Assembly (NCBI RefSeq): GCF_030066895.1
Contig: NZ_JASJAV010000033.1
Span: 1-64,000, forward strand
Reading direction: 5' to 3'
Length of the DNA: 64,000 nt
Origin: Breoghania sp.
Lineage (GTDB): Bacteria; Pseudomonadota; Alphaproteobacteria; Rhizobiales; Stappiaceae
Positions 10,491 to 21,201 of this stretch are shown one piece after another. Below the pieces are notes generated by a model that saw nothing but the letters and a program-made list of their open reading frames with translations, was not told the origin of the DNA and ran no database searches. Numbering within the stretch: position 1 is the first letter of the stretch; each line of letters opens with the position of its first letter. The position numbers and the translations under genes are program-made.

Positions 10491-13400
10491 TGTGTCTGGT
10501 TCGAGCGTTTCCCTCCCTCCAGTGGGCGGAGGGTGCCGTCGAAACCGGCAGCCCCCTTCGCTCACCGCGGCCGGTTTCGGGGCCGTCTCCATGCTCCGCG
10601 CCTCGTTGTGCAGGCGGGTCAGGTAGGCGCGCAGTGCGGCGGGTTTCACCGGCTTGTTGAGCATGTGAATGCCGCGGTTCTACGCGTCTCGGCGCACCTG
10701 CGGCGCGCGGTCGGCAGTAATCAGGATGGCGGGAATGTCGTCGATGCCGAATTTCCAGCGCAACTGCTTCACCGCGTCGATGCCGTTGCCCCGGTCGAGG
10801 TGATAGTCGACAGGCAGCACTTCCGGGATCTCGCCGATCTCGGAGATCTTCATCGCCACCTCCGCCGGATCAAGCGCGGTCACGATGCGGCATTCCCATC
10901 CAGCCAGCAGGGCCTCCATGCCCTCCAGAATGCTGGCCTCGTTGTCGAGCGAGAGAACCAGCATGCCTTGCAGCCTGGAGGAGCGCGCCGTCGGCGGGCC
11001 GGAGACGGGCTGGTCGGCGGGAATGGGGGCTGCCATCGGCACCGAAACCCCGAAGCGCGACCCGCCGTGGACCTGCGATCCGATCGTCACCGGATGATCG
11101 AGCACGCGGCTGATGCGATCGACGATCGACAGGCCGAGCCCGAGCCCCCGCGCCACCTTGGCGCCGTCATCCAGCCGGTGAAACTCTTCGAAGATCGCCT
11201 CGTGCTTGGAGGAGGGAATGCCGATGCCGGTATCCAGAACCTCGATGCTCACCCGGTTGTGATGCCGCCGGCAGCCTACCAGAATGCGTCCCTGACGGGT
11301 GTATTTCAGCGCGTTGGAGACGAGGTTCTGCAGAAGGCGCCTGAGCAGCCTGCGGTCGGAGCGCACCGACAGTTGCGTGGGCAGGATCCTCAGATCCAGC
11401 TCCTTTTCGCGTGCCATCGGCTCGAACTCGAGAGGATGCTGTCGAGCCGGAAGCTGCTGATTTCCGGTTGCATGCGCCCCGTATCGAGACGGGAAATGTC
11501 GAGCACCGTGCCGATGATCTCCTCCACGGAATCCAGCGAACGCTCGACATTGTGCACCAGATCGTAGTCGCGCCCGGCCTCGAAACGCTCCATCAGGGTG
11601 GAGGGGTAAAGGCGGCCGGCGTTCAGCGGTTTCAGGATGTCGTGACCGGCCGCCGCCAGGAACCGCGTCTTGCCGAGATTGGCCTCGTTCGCCTCCTTTT
11701 TGGCGCGCACCGGCTCGTCGTTGACGTGGGTCAGTTCCTCGGTGCGTTCCCGGATCCGCTTTTCCAGGTTCTCGTTGGCCCGCGCCAGCGCTTGTTCGGC
11801 GTGAACCCGTTCGGCGATGTCGGTGTAGGTGGTGACGATACCGCCGCCCGGCATCGGGCTGGTGCGCACTTTCAGAACCGTCTGGGTGGAGGCGATGCGC
11901 TCCTGGAACGTGTCCATGCGCACGGCAAGCGCATCGAGCCGCTCGTTGACCAGCTTCTCAACCGGCGAGAGGCCGAATTCCCCGCGCTCGGCGTTGTAGT
12001 GTAGCGCAGGATTGCATCGAGCGGCGTGCCTACCTGACCGTATTCCGGCGGCAGGCCCAGAAGCTCGCGGAACTGCCGGTTCCAGCAGATCAGCTGGAGA
12101 TTCTGATCGTAGACCGAGATCCCCTGGCCGATCTGATCTAGCGCGGTCTGCAACAGGTCGCGATTGTACTGGATGGCGGCCGAGACATCGTCCCGCAGCT
12201 TCATCGCGCCCTTGGTCGCCGGGTCGCGGCGCTTGACCAGAAGCGACAGCACGAGCCGCGAGGAGACAGCACCGATGGCGGAGGCCAACAACTGCTCGGT
12301 GAAGCGCAGCATGCGCGCATCGGCCGGGTCGTTGGGCGAAGGCGGGATCTGCTGTTCGTGGGCAAAGCGGTCGGTACGCTCCGAGCCGAGATAACGCGCG
12401 ACCGTAGTGCGCAGATCCTCCACCGTCACCGCCGTGCGCCACAGCCTCAGGGAGGGCGAAGGAGAGAAGCCGTCGGGCAGGAAGACATTCGCCTGCAACC
12501 GTTCGATCGATTCCGGCGCCCGGCTCAGCGAGCCGATTATATAGAAGGCGATATTGACCGCCAACGACCACAGGAGCCCGTGCACGAGCGGGTCGCCCTG
12601 AATTCCGAAAACACCTGGGGGCGCAGGAACATCAGCCCGAAGGGGCCATCGCTCAGCCAGGTACTCGACAGAAGGCCGGAATCGGCGAAGGTCGGCAGCA
12701 GCAGCGTGTAGCACCACACCGCAAAGCCCGATACCATGCCGGCGATCGCCCCGCGCGCGGTTCCCCGCCGCCAGAACAGCCCGCCGAAAAAGGCCGGCGC
12801 GAATTGCGCGATCGCGGTGAACGAGAGAAGCCCGATGGAAGCGAGCGCGGCGCTGTCGCCGGCCGCGCGGTAATAGGCATAGGCCAGCAGCAGCGTGGCG
12901 AAGATCGCGGCGCGGCGCACATAGAGCAGAAACCGCCCCATGTCGTGCATTTCGTCCGTATCGCCCGGACGACGACGTAAAACCAGCGGGATGACGAGAT
13001 CGTTGGAGATCATGATCGCCAGTGCCACGCAGGCGACGATCACCATGGCAGTGGCGGCCGAAAGCCCGCCGATGAAGGCCAGCATGGTGAAGATCGGCTG
13101 ATCCGCCGTCATCGGCAGCGCCAGCACGAAGATGTCCGCATCCACCGCGCCGCCGAAACGCAACAACCCCGCGGCCGCGATGGGAACGACGAACAGGTTG
13201 ATCAGCACCATGTAGACCGGGAACATCCAGCGCGCGAGCTTCAGCTCGCCCTCGTCGTTGTTCTCCGTCACCATGACGTGAAACTGCCGCGGCAGCAGAA
13301 TGGCGGCGAATATGGCCAGGCTCGTCATGACCAGCCAGCCGTTGCGATCCGGCGGTCCGGTGAAGACGTCAGCGACCCTGGGCGTCGCGCGCGCGGCGCG

Positions 13401-14069
13401 AAGCAGTTCTCCCGGCCCGTCGAACAGCCCGTAGATGACGTAAGGCCCGACGGAGAGAAAGGCGACCAGCTTGACGATCGATTCCGCTGCCACCGCCAGC
13501 ATCAAGCCTTCCTGATGCTCGGTCGCATCGATATGGCGGGCGCCGAACAGCACGGCAAAGACGGCCATGCCGAGCGCGACCAGCAACGCGATATCGCTGA
13601 TCACCTAGTCCGTCGTCGCGCCCCCGGCGCCGCCCGCGCGCATGAACAGCGTCGTCGTGGACAGCGACACCGCCTTCAGCTGCAGCGCGATATAGGGGAT
13701 CGTGCCGCACACCGTGATGATGGTGACCACGGGCGCGACCGCCTGGTTCTTGCTGTAGCGCGCGGCGATGGAGGTGATGCGTTCGGCCTTGGCAAGGCGC
13801 ACGATCCGCTTCAACAGCGGATAGCCGAGCGCCACCACGATGGCCGGGCCGATATAGATCGTCAGGAACTGGAAGTCGTTCTGGGAGGCGAGGCCGACGG
13901 TGCCGAAAAACGTCCACGACGTACAGTAGACGGCCAGCGACAGCGCATAGATCAGTGGCCGACCGCGTATGCGCGGCTTCTTGCGTGCACCGCGGTCGCC
14001 GTAGCTCGCCACGCCGAACAGCAAGCCGATATAGACGAGCGCGGAGACGACGACCCAGCTCTGAAGCAT
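10479..14069 (-). pseudogene. CrbS-like SLC5-hybrid sensor histidine kinase, disrupted
   Basis: An unusually large sensor of about 1,190 residues. The N terminus is a 12-13 segment SLC5 transporter-like module (YCTSWTFFGTVGLAS, KAERITSIAARYSKNQ). It is followed by a PAS-like region (YDQNLQLICWNRQFRELLGL), a coiled coil, the H-box AAAGHDILKPLN, an ATPase domain (NLVSNALKYT, DTGIGIP, GLGLGLSIVDR) and a C-terminal receiver (VDYHLDRGNG, NKPVKPAAL). Disruptions are TAG at 13605-13607 (Trp plausible), frameshifts near 12612, 12003 and 11415, and TAG at 10680-10682. The architecture is that of CrbS and related kinases that couple transport-like sensing to phosphorelay. Confidence 0.8.
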
Positions 14070-14500
14070 CCACCCTCATCGGTCTTGGCGGCCGTTTTCC
14101 CTCTTTGTTGCCGATTGATCGGATCACAGTTGCGTGTCGATGTCCATGTTCGCGCTATAGCGAAAAAGCACCTCTGCGTCACTTCGCGAAAGCCGAGGCG
14201 GACGCTCGGTGAACGGCGTTTGGCGCCTATCGCTCTGGTTGTAAATGTAAAACGGCGCTAGGAACGGTAAGGATAAACTGTCATTTCTGTCAATGTTATC
14301 GATCTTCTTAAGGGCTTCTCACTCGTCGTTTTGCCTGTTAGCCTGAATCTCAGGCGTGTGAATTGAAAGGTTCCGTCGAAATTTTGAGTGAAGAACTAAA
14401 CAAGAGTGACGAAATCTTTCGAGGAAGTGGACGAATACAATCTCTAAGTAGTCAGTTTCATGGGTGTTGCGGGATGACGGCTGCCGAGGGCGATGATTGC

Positions 14501-14509
14501 GGGGGGGGG
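14501..14509. repeat. Nine-G homopolymer upstream of fixL
   Basis: A run of nine G residues begins 32 bases before the fixL ATG at 14533. It could vary in length by slippage and alter the spacing of the leader, or be a sequencing weak point. Confidence 0.6.
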
Positions 14510-14532
14510 CAATCGGAAGTGTGGAGATTTGC

Positions 14533-15705
14533 ATGCGGCAAGAACTGACCGATCTGACGGCCAATTACCCTTCCGTTTCCGAAGCACGTCTCCTGAGCAT
14601 TCTCGACACGGCGGTCGACGGAATGTGCGTGATCAACAAGGAGGGCCGGATCCTCACCTTCAATCGCGCCTGCGAGCGCCTGTTCGGTTACACCGCGGCG
14701 GAAATGATCGGCGAGAACATCAAGCGGATCATGTCCGAAAACTACGCTTCCTGGCACGACGGTTTCATCGCCCGGTAGGTGGAGACGGACGCCGCCAAGA
14801 TCATCGGCTACGGCCGCAAGGTCCGCGCCCGCCACAAGAACGGGCGCGAGTTCCCGGTGGAATTGTCGGTCGGCGAGGCGCAGACGCCGGAAGGCCGCCA
14901 GTTCGTCGGCATCCTGCGTGACCTGCGCCCGCGCAAGATCCAGGAAGAGCGGCTGAACCGCATGCAGTCGCAGCTCGTTCATTTCGCCCGCGTCACCGCC
15001 ATGGACGAGATGGGCACCGCGATCGCGCATGAACTCAACCAGCCGCTGACGGCGGTCATGCTCTATCTGCAGGCGATCTCGCGCAAGGCGCGCTCTGAGG
15101 ATGCCGATTTCGATCCCAAGATCCTCGATATTCTCGTCAAGACGGTGCGCGAGGCCCAGTGTGCGGGCCAGATCATCCAGCGCGTGCGGCAATTCGTTGA
15201 AAACCGCGAGGCGGAGCGGCGCAGCGCCAGCGTCGAGGACCTGATCGACGAGTCCCTCGAACTCGTGCTGCTCGGTCAGTACACCTTGTCGGTCAACGTT
15301 ATCCGTGACGACGAAGACGGCATTCCCCCCCATCGACGTCGATCCGGTCCAGATCCAGCAGATCCTGGTCAATCTCATCTGCAACGCGCTTGAGGTGGTC
15401 AAGGATGGGGAGGAACGCTGGATCCGCATCTCGTCGCGGCGCGACGGCGAGGACGTGGTGATCGAGGTCGCCGACAGCGGGCCCGGCATTCGCCGGCCAA
15501 CCTGTGCAATCTCTTCCGGGCCTTCTCCAGCACCAAGAAGAAGGGGCTGGGGCTCGGTCTGGCGATTTCCAAGTCGATCGCCCAGAGCCACGGCGGCGAT
15601 CTGTCCGTCGATCCCGGCGGCGACGGCAGTGGCGCGATTTTCACATTGAAGCTACCCCTGGATCGGGGAGCTTCCGGGTCCGTCACCGATCCGGACGTTT
15701 CCTGA
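14533..15705 (+). pseudogene. fixL: FixL-type oxygen-sensing histidine kinase, disrupted
   Basis: A haem-PAS kinase that phosphorylates FixJ under low oxygen. The PAS core shows FNRACERLFGYTAAEMIG and the proximal-histidine segment SWHDGFIAR; after it come an H-box (MGTAIAHELNQPLTAVM), NLICNALEV, DSGPGI and GLGLGLAIS. An in-frame TAG at 14776-14778 falls just after the haem-His segment, where FixL proteins have Tyr. An extra C in a seven-C run near 15332 and a frameshift near 15500 break the kinase domain. About 390 residues; soluble, without membrane segments. It is followed closely by fixJ. Confidence 0.85.
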
Positions 15706-15774
15706 GGAGGAGGCTCACCAGAGCCCACGACATCCCCTAAAGCCCCGAACAGTTCGTAGAGCGAGGAAACTGGA

Positions 15775-16389
15775 ATGGCTGCAGAATCGAACATGATCTA
15801 CATCGTCGACGACGACCCGTCCGTGCATGACGCCCTGTCCATCGTCTTCGACATGGAAGGGTTCCGCGTGGAGTCCTTCGACAATGGTGATGCGGTCCTC
15901 ATGGCGGCCGCGCGCGAAGAGCCGGCGTCCGTGATACTCGACGTTCATATGCCGGGCCGCTCCGGGATCGACATCCTCAAGGGCCTGAACGCGGAGGAAT
16001 ACCCCGCCCCCGTGTCTATCATCTCCGGCCAGGGCGATATCCCGATGGCGGTCAACGCCATCAAGCAGGGCGCGTTCGATTTCATCGAAAAGCCGTTCGA
16101 TGCCGACGCGGTGGTCCAGCGCGTCCGCGATGGGATCGCGGCTTCCGCGCGGCGCGGCGACCGTGGCGACAAGGTGCGCAACTTCCCGGCGCCGAGACCC
16201 TGACCTCGCGCGAGCGCGAGGTTCTGGAGCAGATCACCGGCGGTGCGTCCAACAAGGAGGCGGGCCGTACGCTCGGCATCAGCCCGCGCACCATCGAAGT
16301 GCATCGCGCCCGCATCATGGAAAAGCTCGGCGCCCGCAATGCCGCCGATCTCGTGCGGATCGTCCTGACGGGCGAGAAGTCCGAGTAGG
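15775..16389 (+). pseudogene. fixJ: FixJ-type response regulator, one frameshift
   Basis: Receiver domain of about 125 residues (IYIVDDDPSVHDALS, phosphoacceptor Asp in VILDVHMPGRSG, IISGQGDIPMAV, switch lysine in FIEKPFD) followed by a LuxR-type DNA-binding domain (LTSREREVLEQITGG, SNKEAGRTLGISPRTIEVH). When phosphorylated by FixL it would activate fixK. A missing G near 16190 shifts the frame in the interdomain linker; the DNA-binding half continues to the TAG at 16387-16389. It starts 69 bases after fixL. Confidence 0.85.
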
Positions 16390-16729
16390 CGGCGCTGATC
16401 TTCGCCGAGCCTATTGGCAGAAATACCTCTGCGTAAAGATCGTAGCCTTGCGTCTTATTCCAACGGTGCGGGGCTTCGGCCGTGGAGTTGATTCGCCGGA
16501 TTAATTTCTTTCGGGTCTACGACTATTTGTTATCCCTACCCGCGATGAAGTTTTCCCCGCTATCCCGTTGTCGGAAGTTGCTACATACGTCTTCTCCCCG
16601 ATGACGAATACGCAAGTAGAAACGATATTATAACCATCAGACCCGACACTGGATGCCAGTCATTGCCGGTGGGATTCAAGTTCCGCCGGACTCGGGATTT
16701 TGGCCGTCCGTTGGTTTTGGAAGAAGAAA
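16390..16729. other. Intergenic region after fixJ
   Basis: About 340 bases with lower GC than the genes around it. I see no complete FNR/FixK box (TTGAT-N4-ATCAA) and no open frame with coding character. It presumably holds the promoter for the receiver-like gene downstream. Confidence 0.4.
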
Positions 16730-17077
16730 TTGGCCGTATTTGTGATCGTGAAAGATGCCAGCCTCTCCGATGCGCTGGTCCTCATGCTTGAGCAGTTTGG
16801 CTACGACGTCGTCGAGGTGGACGACGCGTCGGCGTTCGTCGCCGGTCCGCCTCCCGAACCCGGCGATACGGTTGTCGTCGACATGAACCTTCAGAATGTG
16901 ATCGGCCCGCGGATTGTGCGTTGGGTCAATTCCCTGCCGACCCCTCTCCCAAGTCCCAAGCTGGTCGCCTTTTCCGGCCAGTCCCGTGACGAGATCGCGC
17001 GCCGGTTGACCGATCTCGAAATTCCCGTTCTCCTACGTATGCCGTTCTCTGCGGCGCGACTCACGCCCTGGCTGTAA
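16730..17077 (+). CDS. Receiver-like single-domain protein
   Basis: About 115 residues with the alternating pattern of a CheY-like receiver (LAVFVIVKDASLSDALVLML, central VVVDMNLQNVIGPRI, KLVAFSG). The central Asp of VVVDMNL fits the phosphoacceptor, but the paired acidic residues at the N terminus and the switch lysine are not evident, so it may be a degenerate receiver. TTG at 16730 is preceded by an AGAAGAAA stretch; an upstream TTG at 16700 is also possible. Its position between fixJ and fixK suggests a modulator of that cascade (inference). Confidence 0.5.
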   Translation: MAVFVIVKDASLSDALVLMLEQFGYDVVEVDDASAFVAGPPPEPGDTVVVDMNLQNVIGPRIVRWVNSLPTPLPSPKLVAFSGQSRDEIARRLTDLEIPVLLRMPFSAARLTPWL

Positions 17078-17262
17078 CCGGCCGGAACAGCTCTGTGATT
17101 CCCTTTCGTACCTCCCTCTGCGGACGCCCGATGCGCTGACGGAGCGGAGGCGCTCATGAAAATTTCCGAAATTCAGGCGGTTGCGTGCGTTTCCAGATAT
17201 TTCTGCCTGAGCGTCGGCTTTCAATGAAAATTTTATAGGCGCATTGCATTCGCATAGCTATT

Positions 17263-17308
17263 ATTACCGCTACGAAACTGCACTTAATTACCGCTACGAA
17301 ACTGCACT
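17263..17308. repeat. Tandem 22-base direct repeat upstream of fixK
   Basis: Two identical 22-base copies (17263-17284 and 17287-17308) separated by two bases, giving a 24-base period, lie about 190 bases before the fixK start. The spacing is close to two helical turns, as expected for tandem protein-binding sites such as a phosphorylated FixJ target, but the binding protein is unknown. Confidence 0.6.
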
Positions 17309-17498
17309 CGGCCGGATAGTGTAATTCTGTCAATGTTGTTTCGAGTGGACGAACGGGCCGGTCGCGCCCTGCGGCGTTTTGCGGAATACCGTTCTCCCGG
17401 AGAAATCCCCACGTTGGACACAGTGATTTCGTGACTGATCTGGGGTGGCAGTGGGACGGACTGCTTTCCGGATCACCGTGAAGGAGGGGATGTGACTA

Positions 17499-18211
17499 TG
17501 ACCTACGTCGAGCATTCTCCGGAGGCACTCGGTCTGGCTGTAGCCGGGGCGGAGCTTGCGGATATCGAGGCCGTTTGGACAGATTACGTAAACAGCCCGA
17601 AAATTCGAAAAGTCGTATTGGCGCCGCACGAGGCGGTCTTTTACGAAGGCGATCCCGCCGATCCACATGTACGAAGTGACCAAAGGCGCGGTGATGCTCT
17701 ACAAGCTGCTGCCCAACGGTCGCCGTCAGATGGTGGAAATCCTGAAAACAGGTGATCTGTTCGGCTTCCAGCGCGGCTGCAACTACGATTGCACGGCGGA
17801 GACCCTGTCCAACGTCGGACTGCGCGCTCTCATCCGCAAGGACATCGACGTCTTGCTCAGCCTCAGCGCTATGTCGGCGACCGTATGCTCACCAAGATGG
17901 AATCCCTGCACGATCACGCCATGCTGCTCGGCCGCAAGTCGGCGATGGAGCGGGTGGCGAGCTATCTGATGCGTTTCGTGCCCGGCCGCGGCTCCGCCGA
18001 ATGCGCCGGTCCCGTCGGCGATGTCGACGAGGGAATGATCGAACTGAGCATGACCCGCCAGGAAATCGCTGATTTCCTCGGCCTGACCATCGAGACGGTC
18101 AGTCGGGCGCTTTCCGAACTGAAGCGTCGCGGCCTGATCCGCATCGAGAAGCAGGACCGCATCATGGTCCCGCGCATCTGCAACCTGTGCCGCCTCACCG
18201 GCATGCACTGA
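17499..18211 (+). pseudogene. fixK: FixK/FNR-family transcription regulator, two frameshifts
   Basis: A CRP/FNR-type activator with an N-terminal cyclic-nucleotide-like beta barrel (EVTKGAVMLYKLLPNGRRQM, GDLFGF) and a C-terminal helix-turn-helix (TRQEIADFLGLTIETVSRAL). The E-SR recognition triad (ETVSR) is the one that reads TTGAT half-sites. The N-terminal cysteine cluster of oxygen-sensing FNR is absent, as in FixK, although two interior Cys (RGCNYDC) and a C-terminal CNLC are present. An extra C near 17663 and a second frameshift near 17862 break it. ATG at 17499 has a strong GGAGGGG site. Confidence 0.8.
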
Positions 18212-18568
18212 CGCGGAACGGCATTCGCACCTGCCTCTCCACTGAGATCCTCAGCGTCATCCTGTGCGCGCTCCAGCCATGCAAATGCTGCTGCGCAGGC
18301 ACGGGATCTCGTGCTGTGCGTTCCGCGCCAAGCAACGTGGGCACCCCGCAACGTGCTGTCCGGAGGGGTCGATTTTGCACCTGACTGTCATCCCCGCGCA
18401 GGCGGAGATCCAGTAACCACTCGATTTCGCTTATCGAATTAAAACGCCAACCCCACGGGATGCCGGTTCCCCGCCTTCGCGGGGATGACAATCGAGCGAT
18501 GCGAGAACGCCTTCAAAAAGAGGTCTTTCTTGGGGCTTCAGCAGCAGCTACGGCTTCTCGCCGTACCC
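18212..18568. other. Intergenic region carrying a paired repeat
   Basis: About 357 bases between the convergent fixK and hemN genes. Apart from the inverted repeat at 18386-18490 I see no gene. Confidence 0.5.
18386..18490. repeat. Inverted-repeat element, about 105 bp
   Basis: Outer arms 18386-18397 and 18479-18490 are perfect 12-base complements, and the flanking GC-rich bases extend the pairing imperfectly. The arms match the hairpin at 5371-5398, where the interior is reduced to four bases. It behaves like a dispersed palindromic or miniature element. Confidence 0.65.
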
Positions 18569-19738
18569 TCACACCGCGACGGAGTGCCGGGCCTCGCCCT
18601 CTGCCAGATAGCTGTCAAAGGCGGCGGCGGCGACGCGTACGAAAGGCTGGCCGGCTTTTGTGACCTGGACGTGCCAGCCGTCGACTTCTAACAGTCCGTT
18701 GCGCACCAGTTCCTGCAAGTGTTCGAAACCGTCGGTCATCGTTTCGGGCGCCAGTGCGTGGCGCGCAGCAAACGCGGCCACATCGACCACGTAATTCGTC
18801 ATCAGCGCTTCGATGATCTGGGCGCGCGCCCGGTCGTTGGCGTCCAGCGCCACACCGCGTGCGATCGGCGCCCGTCCGGCCTCGATCGCCGCCGACATCA
18901 GGCGCGTTCTGCACGTAGCCCTGCGGCAGGCGGCCGATGGAGGAGGCGCCGAAGCCGAACATCATATCCGCATCGTCCGGCGTGTAGCCCTGGAAGTTGC
19001 GGTGCAGGTGACCCGTCTCAAGAGCGATCGCCATGGAATCGTCGTGACGTGCGAAATGGTCGATGCCTATCGGCACGTAGCCCGCGGCCAGGATCTCCTC
19101 GCGCGCGGCCTCCGCCAGCGTACGCCGGGCAGATGCATCGGGCAGATCCGCCTCGTTGATGAGCGTCTGGTTCTTCTTGAATCACGGCACATGCGCATAG
19201 CCGAACAGCGCGATGCGGCTGGGCGCGAGCAGTAGGGCGCGCTCCGCCGTCCGGCGAATGGAATCTTCCGTTTGTCGGGGCAGGCCGTACATGAGATCGA
19301 AATTGATGGCATCGAGCCCGACGCCCTTCAGCGCGTCGACGGCCTCGACCAGGGTCTCATAGGGCTAGATCCGGCCGATCGCCTCCTGAACCGTCACGTC
19401 GAAATTCTGCACGCCGAGGCTGGTGTACGTGACGCCCGCCATGGCCAGCGTTTCGGCGAGTTCAATCGATACCGTGCGCGGATCGAGCTCAATGGCATGT
19501 TCGCAATCGGGATCGATCTCGAAGCCGTCGCGCAGCGTCTCCACCAGCTTCAGGAACGAAGGACGCGGCATCAAGTTCGGCGTGCCGCTGCCCCAATGGA
19601 TATGGCGCACCCGGCGCGGGCCCTCGATCCGCGAGCCGATCAGCTTGATTTCCGCATTGAGCGTCTCGCCATAGGCGACGATCGGTGCGTCCTTGTGGCT
19701 CGCCTTGGTGTTGTAGCCGCAATCCTCGCTGGTCATCG
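18569..19738 (-). pseudogene. hemN: Oxygen-independent coproporphyrinogen III oxidase, 5' truncated
   Basis: Radical-SAM enzyme that decarboxylates coproporphyrinogen III in anaerobic haem synthesis. Homology begins at [13 protein letters not shown], inside or just after the Cx3Cx2C cluster motif, and continues through [53 protein letters not shown] and GFGASSIGRLPQGY to a normal C terminus. The first 55-60 residues, with the start and most cluster cysteines, are missing; the sequence joins fixI instead. Also broken by TAG at 19365-19367 (Gln expected), TGA at 19182-19184 (Trp expected) and a frameshift near 18898. It cannot be functional as it stands. Confidence 0.85.
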
Positions 19739-20767
19739 CCATTTCGCGGTGCTGATCATCACGTGCCCCTGTGCTCTGGGCCTCGCCATCCCCGCCGTTC
19801 AGATCGTCGCCAGCGGTCTGCTGTTCAAGAAGGGCATCCTGCTCAATTCTGGCGATGCGCTGGAACGCTTTGCCGCCGTCGATACGGTTGTCTTCGACAA
19901 GACCGCACGCTGACGCTCCCCGACGCAGCCCTCGCCAACGCCGATGCGGTGGATCCGGAAGCTCTGGCGCTGGCGGGCCCGTCTGGCGCTCGCAAACCGT
20001 CATCCGCTGGCAGCCGCCCTTGTGCGCGGGCCAGCGGAGCGACGGAACCCGTTGCAGGGGCCCGCGAAGCGGCGGGCTCCGGTGTCAAGGCAACGGTCGG
20101 CGGCGTCGAATGGCGTCTCGATAGCCCGAAATTCTGCGAGGTTGCGCCGGATCTGGCGGCATCTGCTCTAGAGCGTCACCCCGATGCCTCGCTGATCGTC
20201 CTGGCGCGCGAGGGAGCCGAGCCCTGCTCTTCGCCGTGCGTCAGGCTTTGCGCCCTGATGCGGTTGAGGTCATCGCCGATCTGAAGGCGCGCGGCCTCAG
20301 GATCGAGATCCTCTCCGGCGATCACGAGGCGGCCGTTGCCATGGTCGCAAACGAATTGGGGGTTGCCGACTATGCCACCCACCTCGATCCGCGTGGCAAG
20401 ATCACCCGGCTCGGAGCCCTGAAGGGCGAGGGGCGCACCATGCTGATGGTCGGCGACGGGCTGAACGATGCACCCGCGCTGGCCGCAGCCCATGTCTCCA
20501 TGTCGCCGGTCTCCGCCGTTCACCTGAGCCAGGCGGCGGCCGATGCGGTGTTCCTTGGCGAAAGCCTCGCCGCCGTGCCGTCCGCTTTGACGACGGCGCA
20601 CCGCGCGCACGGCCATGCGGCAGAATCTGGTGCTGGCGGCGGCCTACAACTGCATCGCGGTGCCCTTCGCGGTCGCTGGCTTCGTCACGCCGCTGCTTGC
20701 CGCCCTTGCCATGTCGGCCTCCTCCATCATTGTGACGGGCAACTCCCTGCGGTTGCGTTTTACGTGA
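19736..20767 (+). pseudogene. fixI: FixI/CcoI copper P-type ATPase, 5' truncated and frameshifted
   Basis: C-terminal half of the copper-exporting P1B ATPase needed to assemble cbb3 oxidase. It starts abruptly at [18 protein letters not shown] (the CPC ion-binding helix), then FDKT of the phosphorylation loop, MVGDGLNDAPALAAAHVSMS, and the last two membrane segments ([20 protein letters not shown]). The heavy-metal domain and first six membrane segments are absent. A missing G near 19908 breaks DKTGTLT, and further frameshifts occur near 19980, 20220 and 20600. The order fixI-fixS is preserved, so this is the remnant of a fixGHIS operon. Confidence 0.85.
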
Positions 20768-20808
20768 GACGATTGACGTGGTGAGAGGGTCGGTTAGGTA
20801 ATGGTGTC

Positions 20809-20994
20809 ATGGACGTCCTGATCTATCTCATCCCGATCGCGCTCTTCCTCGGCGGCCTCGGCCTCGTCGGCTTCTTGTGATCGCTGAAAAGCGGCCAGTA
20901 CGACGACCTGGAAGGCGCCAAGTGGCGGGGCCTGTCCGGTGATGACCTTCCCACCGACCGGCGGCCGGAGAAGCCGCATGAGGAGGCCGGGTAG
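20809..20994 (+). pseudogene. fixS: FixS/CcoS cbb3 oxidase maturation protein, internal stop
   Basis: A 61-codon gene with one N-terminal membrane helix (MDVLIYLIPIALFLGGLGLV) followed by SLKSGQYDDLEG, the CcoS signature. The TGA at 20878-20880 stands where the family has Trp in the FxW-S-L-K context, so TGG to TAG/TGA-type transition is the simplest reading. CcoS helps insert haem and copper into the cbb3 oxidase. It lies 41 bases after the fixI remnant. Confidence 0.85.
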
Positions 20995-21005
20995 GTCAGC
21001 GGTTC

Positions 21006-21154
21006 GGTGCGGATGCCGATCCTTCGAGACGGCCGCTGACGCGGCCTCCTCAGGATGACGTTATCGTGGGGTGGTCCTGATGTCCCCATCACCTTGTTCA
21101 AGGTCATCCTGAGGAGGGCCGATAGGCCCGTCTCGAAGGATCGGCATCCGCACC
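21006..21154. repeat. Nested inverted-repeat element, about 149 bp
   Basis: Perfect 27-base outer arms (21006-21032 and 21128-21154) enclose a second inverted pair around CCTCCTCAGGATGAC. Its TCTCGAAGGAT core recurs near 25619 and 38850. It looks like a mobile intergenic palindrome family and separates fixS from hemA. Confidence 0.7.
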
Positions 21155-21201
21155 AATTCACACCGCCAACTTCCCCCAGCATCTCACGCCCGACCAAACA
21201 A

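Noticed and set aside
16480..16505. FNR/FixK box near TTGATTCGCCGGATTAA
   Set aside because: The spacing is seven rather than four bases and the second half is ATTAA, not ATCAA, so it does not fit the consensus.
17263..17308. CRISPR-like repeats
   Set aside because: Only two copies with a two-base gap; no spacers, no further repeats and no cas genes.
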